A stretch of DNA of 64,000 bases from Devosia rhodophyticola (lineage in GTDB: Bacteria; Pseudomonadota; Alphaproteobacteria; Rhizobiales; Devosiaceae), in assembly GCF_028816475.1 (NCBI RefSeq), contig NZ_CP118247.1:1302001-1366000 (forward strand), read 5' to 3'. Below are positions 27,818 to 37,360 of this stretch, piece after piece (within the stretch, counting starts at the first letter, position 1; each line of letters begins with the position of its first letter). A model generated the notes under the pieces. It saw only the letters and a program-made list of their open reading frames with translations, did no database searches and had not been told where the DNA came from. A program made the position numbers and the translations under genes.

Positions 27818-28522
27818 TTGGGGTACGATCAGGGCCAGGCAAGGCGCGAGGAGATACCGCTATTGCATTTCGCCGGGCACATTTTTGAGCCGCTGGCTTC
27901 GGGCGCCTTGTTCTGGCGCGCCGAGAATGCGCTGCTGGTTGCCGATCTACACCTTGAAAAAATGTCATCCTTTGCGCGAAGCGGCCAATTGTTCCCGCCC
28001 TATGATACCGGCCTGACCCTCAAGCGGCTCAGCCGCGATCTCGCGACAACCGGTGCCACGACGCTTATCGCATTGGGCGACAGTTTTCACCGCGATTATG
28101 GACCGCAGACCCTGTCTGATGCCGATCGGGCAACCATTGCCACCCTTTGCGCGCGCGCCGAATGGTTCTGGCTTTCGGGCAACCATGATCCGGCACCCCA
28201 CGCGCTGGGCGGCCAGTGCATGGCCCAATTGGAGCGTGGTGGTCTGGTACTGACGCATGAGCCGCGTCGGGGCACGCCGGGCCTTATGGCGGGGCACCTG
28301 CATCCGTCCGCTCACATCCATATTAATGGCCGCGCCATTCGTCGACCCTGCTTTGTCCATGACGGCCAATTGCTGATCCTGCCCGCCTATGGTTCATCGA
28401 CCGGCAATCTCAATATTCTGGACCCGGCCTTTGCCAATCTGTTCGATTTTTCGTCGCTCGCCATCACCATGCTGGGGCGGGATCGGCTTTATCCGGTCAG
28501 CCCCAAGCGCCTGATTGCCTAG
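27818..28522 (+). CDS. pdeM: Ligase-associated metallophosphoesterase PdeM
   Basis: PdeM is a predicted nuclease or phosphoesterase paired with the Lhr-type helicase. Metal-binding motifs of the calcineurin-like fold are all present: VADLHLEK, ALGDSFHRD, SGNHDP, and AGHLHPSAHI. The start is uncertain: TTG at 27818 lies three bases after the helicase stop and gives 234 residues, and TTG at 27863 is a second option. The tight spacing shows an operon with the helicase. Confidence 0.88.
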   Translation: MGYDQGQARREEIPLLHFAGHIFEPLASGALFWRAENALLVADLHLEKMSSFARSGQLFPPYDTGLTLKRLSRDLATTGATTLIALGDSFHRDYGPQTLSDADRATIATLCARAEWFWLSGNHDPAPHALGGQCMAQLERGGLVLTHEPRRGTPGLMAGHLHPSAHIHINGRAIRRPCFVHDGQLLILPAYGSSTGNLNILDPAFANLFDFSSLAITMLGRDRLYPVSPKRLIA

Positions 28523-29292
28523 TTGCGTTTGAACAGAACGCCACCCAGCCAACCGGTCAGAAGACCCAACAGCACGCTGACCAAGCCATAGAGCAAAGGC
28601 TGCTGGCGCGCCTGAATGGCCAGAAACCGCTCGAAGCCGATCTTTCGGACGGTAAAGCCCTCGGTGTTACGCGCCACGGTTACGCCATCCTTGAGCACAT
28701 AGGTGCGCGCCAGATAACGTCCCGGTGGGGCGGCGGCTGGCAGCGTCAAGCGGCTGGTATAAACAGTTGGTGACAAGAATTTCACCGCTCCCTCATTGAG
28801 CCCGAACAGGCCCTGCTCGGTCATCAATCGCGTCAGTTCGCGACCGAAAAGCGCCGATTTCCACCAACCCGCTTCCGCGTTTGGCCGGGCTTGACCGGCG
28901 GGATCGAAATTCTCAACCGCCTGAGTTGAAGGGCTTGCAATGTCATTGAGCCGACCGCTCGTGAGCACCTGATAGTAGGTGGGAAAATGGGCAAACCGGA
29001 CTTCTTCGGTATTGAGCCAGACACCAAAATTGTGGGTCTTTTCGCGTGCCACCCGGTCCGTGGTCGGGCCAATGACGACAATGATGACGTGATACGGCCC
29101 GTTCAGCGAACTCACGTCGGCATCGGCATCGGGTCCGATGCTGCCAAAAAAGCTCAGCCGTTCGCCCGAAAAACTCGAGGTGATCTCGACCGATTCAGTG
29201 GAAAGTTCGCTCACCACGGTTTCGGCGCGCACCGGCGCGCAAAATGCGGTTAGCGCCAATCCTGCCATCAAGACCACACGGGACCAGGTCAA
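28519..29292 (-). CDS. TIGR02186 family protein, membrane-anchored periplasmic
   Basis: The 257-residue protein has an N-terminal signal (SRVVLMAGLALTAFCAPVRAE) and a C-terminal membrane helix (LLYGLVSVLLGLLTGWLGGVLF). The region between is periplasmic, with FGSIGPDADADVSSLNGPYHVIIVVIGP near the N-terminus. This matches TIGR02186, conserved in alphaproteobacteria and usually next to a TSUP transporter, as here. The function is unknown; the pairing suggests a role with the exporter. It overlaps the TSUP gene by four bases. Confidence 0.82.
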   Translation of the reverse strand: MTWSRVVLMAGLALTAFCAPVRAETVVSELSTESVEITSSFSGERLSFFGSIGPDADADVSSLNGPYHVIIVVIGPTTDRVAREKTHNFGVWLNTEEVRFAHFPTYYQVLTSGRLNDIASPSTQAVENFDPAGQARPNAEAGWWKSALFGRELTRLMTEQGLFGLNEGAVKFLSPTVYTSRLTLPAAAPPGRYLARTYVLKDGVTVARNTEGFTVRKIGFERFLAIQARQQPLLYGLVSVLLGLLTGWLGGVLFKRN

Positions 29293-30221
29293 TTTACGCC
29301 TCCAGTCCCGGCGACGGCCATGCTGAAAATATCGCCCGGCGTGAGCACCAGCGACAGCCCGAACCGGATGGCGACAGCTAGCACCAGCAGCGCCAGCAAC
29401 CCCCGCAATTGCTCGCCGCGTAGCTGCTTACCGGCCGCCGCACCAAACTGGGCCCCCATCACGCCCCCAACCATCAGGCAGAACGCCAGAACGATGTCGA
29501 CGCTCTGACTTTGGACAGCATGCAACATGGTGGTCGCCGCCATCATCACCACGACCTGCATCAACGATGTGCCGATGACCATATTGCCGGGCACCCGCAG
29601 CAGATAGACCAGTGCGGGCACCATGACAAAGCCGCCGCCAATGCCCAATACCGAGCCGAGAAAGCCAATGGTCAGGCCAATCACCAGAACCGGTAGAACG
29701 CTGATATAGAGTTTTGAACGCTTGAAACGGACGCGCAACGGCAGGCCGTGCATCCAGTTATGCTGGTTGGGGAGGCGTTCGCGCGACACCACACCCGAGC
29801 GGCGTTTGAGAATGGCGCGCGCCGACTCGATGAGCATTACCGTGCCGACAAAGCCCAATAGCACCAGGAAGCCGATCGAAATGATGAGATCAAGTTGCCC
29901 GGCGGCGCGTAGTTTTGAAAATGCGGCAACGCCACCAAAGGCGCCCAGAATGCCCGCAAGCACCAGATACATCGCCAGATGCAGGTCGATTTGGCCGCGC
30001 TTGTAGTAGGTCAGCGCTCCGGATGTCGATGCCGCCACCACCTGCCCGGTTACCGATGCCACGGCAACCGAGGCCGGCACGCCCGAGAAAATCAGCAGCG
30101 GGGTCAACAAGAAACCACCCCCGACCCCGAACAGGCCTGACAGAAATCCAACGGCCCCTCCGATCCCGACGAGAAAGAAGAGATTTACCGACATCTCGGC
30201 GATCGGCAGATAAATCTGCAA
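29289..30221 (-). CDS. TSUP-family exporter (TauE/SafE-like)
   Basis: TSUP proteins move sulfonates, sulfite or related anions across the inner membrane. The 310-residue protein has eight or so hydrophobic helices and the repeated glycine-rich motif: GFLSGLFGVGGGFLLTPLLI in the first half and GFLGSVLGIGGGFVMVPAL in the second. The TTG at 30221 (MQIYLPIAEMSVN) matches what I remember of family N-termini; an ATG at 30194 is an alternative. It precedes and overlaps the TIGR02186 gene, so they form an operon. Confidence 0.85.
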   Translation of the reverse strand: MQIYLPIAEMSVNLFFLVGIGGAVGFLSGLFGVGGGFLLTPLLIFSGVPASVAVASVTGQVVAASTSGALTYYKRGQIDLHLAMYLVLAGILGAFGGVAAFSKLRAAGQLDLIISIGFLVLLGFVGTVMLIESARAILKRRSGVVSRERLPNQHNWMHGLPLRVRFKRSKLYISVLPVLVIGLTIGFLGSVLGIGGGFVMVPALVYLLRVPGNMVIGTSLMQVVVMMAATTMLHAVQSQSVDIVLAFCLMVGGVMGAQFGAAAGKQLRGEQLRGLLALLVLAVAIRFGLSLVLTPGDIFSMAVAGTGGVN

Positions 30222-30480
30222 GACCCGGGTCCATTCAAACCTTGTGCGCGGTCGCTTCGACCGGGCGGGAACAATAGGAAGAAGCCCCGGACCCCAAGTT
30301 CATGGGGTCGAGGCTTCCGGTTGATAAATTAGTATAAGGGACTATGGCACATTCGCCACCCACCAAGTAAGCCATTCGTCCACGACAATGCGCTCAAAAG
30401 CTGAATGTTTGCTTTCACTTATGCACACCGGCAAAGAAAAATGTCCGCCCCCGCATGCGGGGACGGCGTACCAATGGATA
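30222..30480. other. 259-base intergenic region with two hairpins
   Basis: The first hairpin is GAAGCC-CC-GGACCCC paired with GGGGTC-GA-GGCTTC at 30281-30317. The second is the terminator of the podJ-like gene. No gene of useful length is seen. The TSUP promoter on the minus strand should lie here. Confidence 0.5.
30432..30467 (-). terminator. Rho-independent terminator of the podJ-like gene
   Basis: On the minus strand CCGTCCCCGC pairs with GCGGGGGCGG around ATGC, and ACATTTTTCTTT follows. It lies 14 bases after the stop codon at 30481. Confidence 0.82.
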
Positions 30481-33400
30481 TTAGACGGGTTGGCTACCCA
30501 GAACGGCGAGCAGGCGAGGGTTGATTGCCCCAGTCTGACTCATGCCGGTTTCGCGTTCAAATGCCTTGATCGCGTCGGCGGTCTTGGGGCCAACGACACC
30601 GTCGGGTGTGCCGACATCAAAACCAAGATTAAGCAGGGCCGTCTGCACTTTGCTGACTACCGCTTTTGTCTTGATGGTTTCGCCCGGGTCGAAGCTGGCT
30701 GACCAGGTGCCGATGGGAGCAAAATTGGCCGCCAGATCGATTTCAGCAGGTTTCCAGTTGCCGATTTCGGCATTGACCGCCTTGACCGCATCGGCGTCGA
30801 GCGAGCGGGCGATATCATCACGCGCCTTGATCGCATCAGCATCGCCATTGCGCGCCGCCAACGAGAACCATTTGAACGACTGCTCAAGGTCCTGCTTCAC
30901 GCCAAGGCCGCGCGCATGCAACATGCCCAGATTAAACTGGCTGTCGATCATGTCACGGTTGGCGGCGCGTTCGAACCATTCCGCCGCCATGTCAAATTTC
31001 TGGTCGCCCAGCTGGCCGCTGGCATAGAGCGCTGCCAGATTGTGCATGGCCATGCGATTGCCCGCTTCAGCGCTGCGCTGATACCAGAGTTTGGCTTGCT
31101 CGATGTTCTTTTCGACCCCGTTGCCATTTTCATAGAGGTTGCCGAGCCGATATTGGGCGGGGGCAAAGCCTTGCGCCGCTGCGCGTTCGTACCAGGTTGC
31201 GGCGCTGTCATAGTCCTGAGTGACAGCGTGACCTTCACTATAGATGGCTCCAATTTCGAACTGGGCGCGGGCATCACCCTTGGCCGCAGCTTCACGAAGT
31301 GGCAATGGCCCGATGCTCTCAGGGGCCAATTCGAACGCGGCGGCGCCGCTTGCTGACCCGGTGCTGGAGGATGCCGGATCGGCCAGCGCTGCGGTTTGAG
31401 TTGTGATCGGTTGGCCCGGCTTTAACGCATCAACCGGTTTGATAGTGATGTCGGTCGCACTGGCCTCGTCTGCGGGTGTTGCTTGCAAGGCATCGGGCAT
31501 GGCACTCGTCGCTCTGGTGAAGCGAGTGGTGTTGGCCGGGTCGATCGAACCAACTGTTGAGGAATCAACCATTGAAATGACGCGCGGCTCGGTCGGCAGG
31601 TTGGTCGGGTCAATCGTGCCGTCGAGCATGGAGGTCTTGGCTGGCGCATCGGCTCCGGCTGCCGGAACGGGCGCTGTGTTTTCAGCCGGTCCGCCGCGCT
31701 GCAGTACCAGATTGATCGCCAGCATCGACACCACCGCCAGTGCTGCCGCCAAAAGCAGCGTGCGGCGATGGCGCATCAGAAAACCTGGGTTGTCCTGTTC
31801 GTCCTCGGACAGATCAAATCCCTCTGCGGTGACGCCATCATCCAGTTGATCCTGTGCCACAGCGTCCGGCGTTTCGATACTGGGTTCCTTACGACGACCG
31901 AGGAACCGCGCAGCCTTGGGCGCGCGTTCTGGTTCCTGATCCCTGTTATCCTCTGAGGTCTCAATTTCTGCTTCTTGAGGCTTGTCTGCCTTTGGCTTGC
32001 GCCCGAAAAGCGAGCGCTTCTTTTTGACCATGTCCGGCGCATCGCCAGCATCATCTTCGTCACCCGTTGCCCCTACGTCGGCGGTATTGGCCTTCACCCG
32101 TGCCAGTGCCCGCCCAATGATCGAGTTGGACATGACGGCGGGGGTTGATTCCTGTTTGGCGCGCTGCGCCCGTCGCGCGGCGGCAACAAAGGTGCTGGTG
32201 CTGGCGGCGCTCGCTCCAACGCTGGGCGCATTGGTCTCGGCGTCGCTGGCAGCGGTCGGCGAGAATGGATCGTCTGCTGGAGCATCAAAACTTGATTGAG
32301 GCCGCGGTGGCCGCTCAACGCTTTCGGCGTCATATTCCATTTGCGCTACGACTTCGGGAGGAAGCCGGTTGGTGCGCTTTTCGATGCCCGGATGTGCCCG
32401 GCGCGCTGCCTGCGGCGCTGCGGGTTCAGCCGCTGCAAATCCGGGATCGCGCAAGGGCGCATCCTCGGATGGATTGTTCGGCATGGTGTCGGGGCGCGTT
32501 GCAGCTCTTGGGCCTGTTGCCGATAATGCCGCCAGCATGGTGTCCAGCGCTTCGGCCTCGGCTGGCTGGCTTGGCGCCGCTTTTGCCGGGGCGGCGGCGG
32601 CCTGCCGCTGTGGTTGCGATTTGGCTTTCACACCTGGTGCTGCTGCCTGCGCTGCTCTGGCCTGTGGCGGCTTGGCCGCCGCTGCATTTGCCGCCGCTTC
32701 GCTGGCGCGCTTTGCCAGTGCCGCTTCGAGCTTGGCCAGCCGCTCGGCTGTGTCCTTGCCCGCGGTATTGAACATGGCCGACATGCGCTGTTCAAGCGCG
32801 TCGATGCTTTCCTGGTCTACGCCGCCGGGAGCAGGCGCATCCCGGGTGGCAGCCTCAAAAGTGCGATGGGCAACCAGGGTCGCCAGTGCCTCAAAATCGG
32901 GCTCGGGAACCGGTTTGGGTTCGGGCGCCGGGGTTTTGTAGAGGGTTGTGAGGCCGTTGAGCTGCGCCCCGGTCTCATCCATGCGCGCCACCAGCGCCTT
33001 GAGCTGGTTTTCGATCTGGCCAACGCCGGGATCTTCGCGCGGCAGATCAAGCTTGCTCGAAAGCGCCTCGATCTGGGTCTCAATCTTGTCAAAACGCGGC
33101 GCGACGCCACTCAGGATGGTGCCGCGCAGGGCGCTGACATCGCTCTTGAGCCCGGCAACGTCGCCATTCATGCTTTCAAAACCGTCAATGCGGGCCTGCA
33201 GCGCATCGATCTTTTCGATCAGCGCCTCCGGCAGCACGTCCTTGTCGCGCACCGCCTGGGTGAAGGCTGCCATTTCGGCGGTCAACCGTTCAAATTCACC
33301 AGATGACAGGGTTACGTTGCGTTCGATGGAATCTATGCGGTCGTAGACATTGCGCACACTGGATTCGATCGCCGCCAAAGCCTCGCCATTGTCGGCTGCC

Positions 33401-34176
33401 TGTCCAACGCCAAAATCGGCCGCCAGCGTGTCTCGCTCCTGGCGCACCACTTCGCGTTCCATCTGCTGGGCCTGCAGTTCTGCCAGCTTGCCAACCGTGG
33501 TCGAAACATCGTCCAGACGCTGGTTGATGGCCGACAGGTCGACCTTGGGACCATCGCCAATCAATTTCGCCAAGCCGGCGATCTGGGCTTCGAGGCGCTT
33601 GACCTGCCCGGTTTCCCCGACGGCGCCCGCCAGTAGTTCAACCACTTGGGTCAATTGCTCAACCTGGCTGGCAACTTCTTGCACGTTACCATTGTTGGCG
33701 CGCTGCGCCCTGAGTTCAGTCTCAAGCCCGCCCAAGCGACCGGACAAGCCCTGCACCAGCGCCGTCATTTCGCTCAGTTGTGGTGATTCGGCGTTCGCAG
33801 CCTGTCCATTGTGGCGTGCCACAGCGGCGGCTGGTGCCGAAAACTGCCGATTGCGAATTTCATCGATAGCTGCGTGCAGTCCTGTTGGCGCATCGGCCTG
33901 GGGTTCCTCAGGTTCAGAGAACCGGTCAACTGCCCGTTTGACCGTCTGGAGTGCCTCGCGACGCCGGACAACGCCGGAAGTGCCATCGACCTGATCGCGC
34001 AGATTGCGGACCTTTTGGCTCAATCCCTGGTAAGCGGCGGGGGGCTCGGCCTGGGTAAACCGACCTTCGACCTGATCGAGCAGTGCAACCAGTTCACCGC
34101 GCAGGGCCTGCCATTCGCCGGGCTGCGGTTCGATTGCGTAATCCTGTGGTTCAGAGAGCGAGGAGGCACGGGCCAT
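30481..34176 (-). CDS. PodJ-like polar organelle / Sel1-repeat envelope protein
   Basis: The 1231-residue protein has the PodJ layout. A long cytoplasmic part (about 1-800) has coiled-coil helices and an Ala/Pro-rich linker. One membrane helix lies near 807-826 (TLLLAAALAVVSMLAINLVL). The periplasmic part has Sel1 repeats (about 960-1110; ARAQFEIGAIYSEG, APAQYRLGNLYENG, AMHNLAALYASG, SQFNLGMLHARG) and a C-terminal peptidoglycan-binding domain (about 1165-1230; LNLGFDVGTPDGVVGPKTADAIKAF). PodJ organises the cell pole in Caulobacter and rhizobia. Orthology is inferred from architecture, so I leave out the symbol. Confidence 0.75.
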   Translation of the reverse strand: MARASSLSEPQDYAIEPQPGEWQALRGELVALLDQVEGRFTQAEPPAAYQGLSQKVRNLRDQVDGTSGVVRRREALQTVKRAVDRFSEPEEPQADAPTGLHAAIDEIRNRQFSAPAAAVARHNGQAANAESPQLSEMTALVQGLSGRLGGLETELRAQRANNGNVQEVASQVEQLTQVVELLAGAVGETGQVKRLEAQIAGLAKLIGDGPKVDLSAINQRLDDVSTTVGKLAELQAQQMEREVVRQERDTLAADFGVGQAADNGEALAAIESSVRNVYDRIDSIERNVTLSSGEFERLTAEMAAFTQAVRDKDVLPEALIEKIDALQARIDGFESMNGDVAGLKSDVSALRGTILSGVAPRFDKIETQIEALSSKLDLPREDPGVGQIENQLKALVARMDETGAQLNGLTTLYKTPAPEPKPVPEPDFEALATLVAHRTFEAATRDAPAPGGVDQESIDALEQRMSAMFNTAGKDTAERLAKLEAALAKRASEAAANAAAAKPPQARAAQAAAPGVKAKSQPQRQAAAAPAKAAPSQPAEAEALDTMLAALSATGPRAATRPDTMPNNPSEDAPLRDPGFAAAEPAAPQAARRAHPGIEKRTNRLPPEVVAQMEYDAESVERPPRPQSSFDAPADDPFSPTAASDAETNAPSVGASAASTSTFVAAARRAQRAKQESTPAVMSNSIIGRALARVKANTADVGATGDEDDAGDAPDMVKKKRSLFGRKPKADKPQEAEIETSEDNRDQEPERAPKAARFLGRRKEPSIETPDAVAQDQLDDGVTAEGFDLSEDEQDNPGFLMRHRRTLLLAAALAVVSMLAINLVLQRGGPAENTAPVPAAGADAPAKTSMLDGTIDPTNLPTEPRVISMVDSSTVGSIDPANTTRFTRATSAMPDALQATPADEASATDITIKPVDALKPGQPITTQTAALADPASSSTGSASGAAAFELAPESIGPLPLREAAAKGDARAQFEIGAIYSEGHAVTQDYDSAATWYERAAAQGFAPAQYRLGNLYENGNGVEKNIEQAKLWYQRSAEAGNRMAMHNLAALYASGQLGDQKFDMAAEWFERAANRDMIDSQFNLGMLHARGLGVKQDLEQSFKWFSLAARNGDADAIKARDDIARSLDADAVKAVNAEIGNWKPAEIDLAANFAPIGTWSASFDPGETIKTKAVVSKVQTALLNLGFDVGTPDGVVGPKTADAIKAFERETGMSQTGAINPRLLAVLGSQPV

Positions 34177-34378
34177 AATGTTTCCCAATCGGAAAAACTG
34201 CGGGCACCCTCGCGATTCAACACGAAGGTATAAGGTTCACTCTTGAGAAAACATGGTAAAGAACCCGTTAACCATTGTCTCATTTTGCCAAAGTGCTTCG
34301 GTAATTGTACAGATTTATGCGCTTTGACATGCTTTACAGGCATCTGCACCGGACCCGACCAAGAGTATCATTGTGCCC

Positions 34379-35050
34379 ATGACGCGCCGCCGCATAATCA
34401 TCGTTGACGATCATCCCCTGTTTCGCGCTGCCCTGAAACAGACCCTTGCTGGTGGCGATGCCACCATTTTGGTCGAGGAAGCGGGTGACCTTGCCGAGTT
34501 GAACAAAGCGCTCGAGGCCGAGCGCGACTGCGATCTGGTGCTGCTCGATCTCAACATGCCGGGCGTACGCGGTTTTTCGGGCCTTTTGCTGCTGCGGGCC
34601 CAGTATCCCGATATTCCGGTCATGATCATTTCGGCGGTCGAAGAGGATACGGTGGTGCGACGGGCGTTCGAATTGGGCGCCGCCGGATATTTGCATAAGT
34701 CTGTTGGTCCAACCGAAATCCGCCGCTCGATTGAAACGGTTCTTTCGGGCGAAGTTTTTGTGCCCGAGGGGGTCTCAGTTGGCAGCGATGATGACCAGAG
34801 CGCCCTGATGCGGCGTCTGGCAACGCTGACGCCCCAGCAGGTGCGGGTCCTGATGATGCTCAGCGATGGGCTGATGAACAAGCAGATTGCCTATGAGCTG
34901 ACGATTTCAGAAGCCACGGTCAAGGCGCATGTTTCAGCGATCCTGCAAAAACTTGACGTCGACAGCCGCACCCAGGCGGTGATTGCGGCGGCGCGCATTG
35001 AACAGGGGCAGTTCGAGGCGCTGTTTTCTGCTGGTATCGCCAAACCCTGA
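34379..35050 (+). CDS. NarL/LuxR-type response regulator
   Basis: The 223-residue protein has an intact receiver domain: acidic pair in VDDH near residue 10, phosphoacceptor Asp57 in LLDLNMPG, Ser in IISAVEE, and Lys in GYLHKS. A LuxR-type HTH follows (about 145-205; LTPQQVRVLMMLSDGLMNKQIAYELTISEATVKAHVSAILQKL). It could start at GTG 34373 or ATG 34379. It converges with the hybrid kinase gene, leaving two bases between their stops, and is the likely output partner. Confidence 0.87.
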   Translation: MTRRRIIIVDDHPLFRAALKQTLAGGDATILVEEAGDLAELNKALEAERDCDLVLLDLNMPGVRGFSGLLLLRAQYPDIPVMIISAVEEDTVVRRAFELGAAGYLHKSVGPTEIRRSIETVLSGEVFVPEGVSVGSDDDQSALMRRLATLTPQQVRVLMMLSDGLMNKQIAYELTISEATVKAHVSAILQKLDVDSRTQAVIAAARIEQGQFEALFSAGIAKP

Positions 35051-35052
35051 TG

Positions 35053-36678
35053 TCAGCCGATCGGAGATTTGTTGGTGCGACCGCTTTGGCTGGCAAGCCC
35101 GGTTATAGCGGCGCGTAAGGCAGCCGGTTTGACCGGTTTGGTCACCACGGCAATGCCGCGCTCCTCGGCCAGCGCACGCACGGTGGGGCTGCGATCAGCG
35201 GTGACCAGCGCGGCCGGCAGGTGCCCACCCACATTATGCCGTAGCCATTCGATTGCATCGAGTCCGGAAGTTTGTTCGAGATGATAGTCCATTAGCACCA
35301 GATCGGGAGACCAGCCTTCGATCAAGCGGCCCCGGTCGATTTCCCTGAGGGAGCGCGCCGAACGCACATCGCACCCCCAATGGGTCAACAGCCCTTCCAT
35401 GGCCTCAAGAATAGTGCGCTCATTGTCAACGCAGAGGATGCGCAGATCCAGCAAACCGAAACTGACTTCGCGTTCGGGCAGATCAGGCTCGTCGGCTCTT
35501 TGATCGTCCCGTGCCGCCGCCAGAAACAGCGAGAACCGCGATCCATGTCCTTCAATACTATCGAGTTCGAGCACGAGCCCCAGCGCCGTTACCAGACGTT
35601 GAACGATTGACAGGCCAAGGCCCAGCCCCTGGGCCATGCGCGCGCCCCGCTCCAACCGCGAAAATTCAGCAAACACCAGCTTGTGCTGGTCCTTGTTGAA
35701 ACCGATACCGCTGTCGATCACATCGAGGCGAATGCGGCTGCCGCGCCGTCGCGCACCCACCAGCACTCGCCCGCCGGGCGGGGTATATTTGATGGCGTTC
35801 GATACAAGATTTTGCAAAATACGACCGACGAGCATGCGGTCAGCCACGACGGTGGCCTTGGTCGGGATGACCACCAATTGCACCCCCCGCTCGCGCGCCA
35901 TCGGTCCAAATTCGACCTCGATCTTGGTCAAAAGGTCACGGACGCGAACCGGGGCGGGTGCCGGTCGCAGCGCGCCACTATCAATACGCGACATGTCCAG
36001 CAGCGCCGACATGATATCTTCGACCGCGGTCAGCGATGCCTCGATACTTTGGGCCAGTTCACCCAATCCGGTGGCCTTGGCCCGCTCAATCAGGGTTGAG
36101 GTATATAGCCGGGCGGCGTTGAGCGGCTGTAGCAGATCATGGCTGGCGGCGGCTAAAAAGCGCGTTTTGTCGTGGTTGGCCGCGTCGGCCTTGGCGCGCG
36201 CCTGTTCCAGCTCGGAATTGACACGTGTCAGGGCCGCCGTACGCTCGGAAACGCGTGCTTCAAGCGAGAGGTTGACCTGCGCCAGTGCCCGCTCGGCTTC
36301 GGCCCGCGCCGTGACATCGGAAAGGCTGATGGTCAGCCCGCCATCGGGCAGGCGGGCGGTATGGAATTCGAGCATCTGTCCGGCGTTGCCCATACGCTGG
36401 CTTACAGTTTGGGCTGATCCAAGCAGTTTTTGAACGCGCTCCTGGGCCAGTTGCAACGGATCTCCCGGCCCGAAATCGCCGCGTTGGCCCACGAACAGGC
36501 AGATATCGAGCAGCGCGGTGGCGGGCACTGACAGCCAGGCTGGCAATGCCAGCAGTTCGCCATATTGCTGATTGGACATTACAAGCCGCAAGTCCGCGTC
36601 GAACACGGCAATGCCTTGCGGGATGTGGTCCATGGCCTGACGCAACTGGTTCGCATCGGCTTCGCGCGACAAATCCAT
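35053..36678 (-). CDS. Hybrid histidine kinase, PAS - HisKA - HATPase - receiver
   Basis: The 541-residue kinase has no membrane helix, so it senses in the cytoplasm. A PAS_7-like domain (about 10-125) starts with QAMDHIPQGIAVFDADLRLVMSN. A short coiled coil leads to HisKA, with the phosphorylated His181 in AAASHDLLQPLNA. The ATPase domain has NLVSNAIKYTPPGG (N box) and GLGLGLSIVQRL (G2). The C-terminal receiver has Asp465 in LVLMDYHLE and Lys in VTKPVKP. The domain order resembles FixL/NahK-like soluble kinases. I chose ATG 36678 over the TTG just before it. Confidence 0.88.
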   Translation of the reverse strand: MDLSREADANQLRQAMDHIPQGIAVFDADLRLVMSNQQYGELLALPAWLSVPATALLDICLFVGQRGDFGPGDPLQLAQERVQKLLGSAQTVSQRMGNAGQMLEFHTARLPDGGLTISLSDVTARAEAERALAQVNLSLEARVSERTAALTRVNSELEQARAKADAANHDKTRFLAAASHDLLQPLNAARLYTSTLIERAKATGLGELAQSIEASLTAVEDIMSALLDMSRIDSGALRPAPAPVRVRDLLTKIEVEFGPMARERGVQLVVIPTKATVVADRMLVGRILQNLVSNAIKYTPPGGRVLVGARRRGSRIRLDVIDSGIGFNKDQHKLVFAEFSRLERGARMAQGLGLGLSIVQRLVTALGLVLELDSIEGHGSRFSLFLAAARDDQRADEPDLPEREVSFGLLDLRILCVDNERTILEAMEGLLTHWGCDVRSARSLREIDRGRLIEGWSPDLVLMDYHLEQTSGLDAIEWLRHNVGGHLPAALVTADRSPTVRALAEERGIAVVTKPVKPAALRAAITGLASQSGRTNKSPIG

Positions 36679-36857
36679 CAATGCACTCCTGTTGCCGTGC
36701 CAATATCGGGCATGGGCACTATTGGCGCAAGCAACGCAGTGGTTCTACTTGCAATCGTTAACGGATTGCTAAATTCTGGGTCTCGTCGCGCGGGCGGTTT
36801 TGCTCAGGCCAAGGGCGGGCGCGGCACAACATTTACGGTTGAGCAAAAGGGGACACA

Positions 36858-37289
36858 ATGTTCAAGGAATTTCGCGACTTTGCCATTAAGGGCAATATGG
36901 TCGATCTAGCGATCGGCGTTATTATCGGCGCCGCCTTTGGTGCCATCGTGTCATCGCTGGTCGATGATGTTTTCATGCCAATCATCGGCCTGATATTGGG
37001 CGGTGTAGATTTTTCAAATCTGTTCTTCGTGCTCAAAAACCCCGACAATCTGCCCGTGCCGTCGCTGACCGCCGCTCAGGACGCCGGTATCGCCACTCTT
37101 AATATCGGCCTGTTCATCAATGCCGTCGTCAAGTTCACCATCGTTGCATTCGTGCTGTTCATGGTGGTCAAGGGCATCAACTCAATGAAACGAGAGGCGG
37201 CAAAGGAACCTGTCGAAGCCACCCCTGCGCCATCGCGGGAGGAAGTTCTTCTCACCGAAATCCGCGATTCGCTTCGCTCAAAGACCTAG
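36858..37289 (+). CDS. mscL: Large-conductance mechanosensitive channel
   Basis: MscL opens under membrane tension and releases solutes on sudden osmotic downshift. The 143-residue protein begins with [40 protein letters not shown], the amphipathic helix and TM1 pore helix, and TM2 is [23 protein letters not shown]. The C-terminal bundle ends RSKT. Its closeness to the ectoine genes is functionally sensible, because ectoine is one of the solutes that must be released. Confidence 0.95.
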   Translation: MFKEFRDFAIKGNMVDLAIGVIIGAAFGAIVSSLVDDVFMPIIGLILGGVDFSNLFFVLKNPDNLPVPSLTAAQDAGIATLNIGLFINAVVKFTIVAFVLFMVVKGINSMKREAAKEPVEATPAPSREEVLLTEIRDSLRSKT

Positions 37290-37307
37290 AGCTTCCAGCA
37301 GACAGAC

Positions 37308-37336
37308 AGTCGGCGCTTCGGTGCCGATTTTCTTTG
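37308..37336 (+). terminator. Terminator after mscL
   Basis: TCGGC at 37310-37314 pairs with GCCGA at 37323-37327, followed by TTTTCTTT. The stem is short, so the strength is moderate. Confidence 0.55.
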
Positions 37337-37360
37337 CGCCCATTCTAGGAAAAAATTCAG

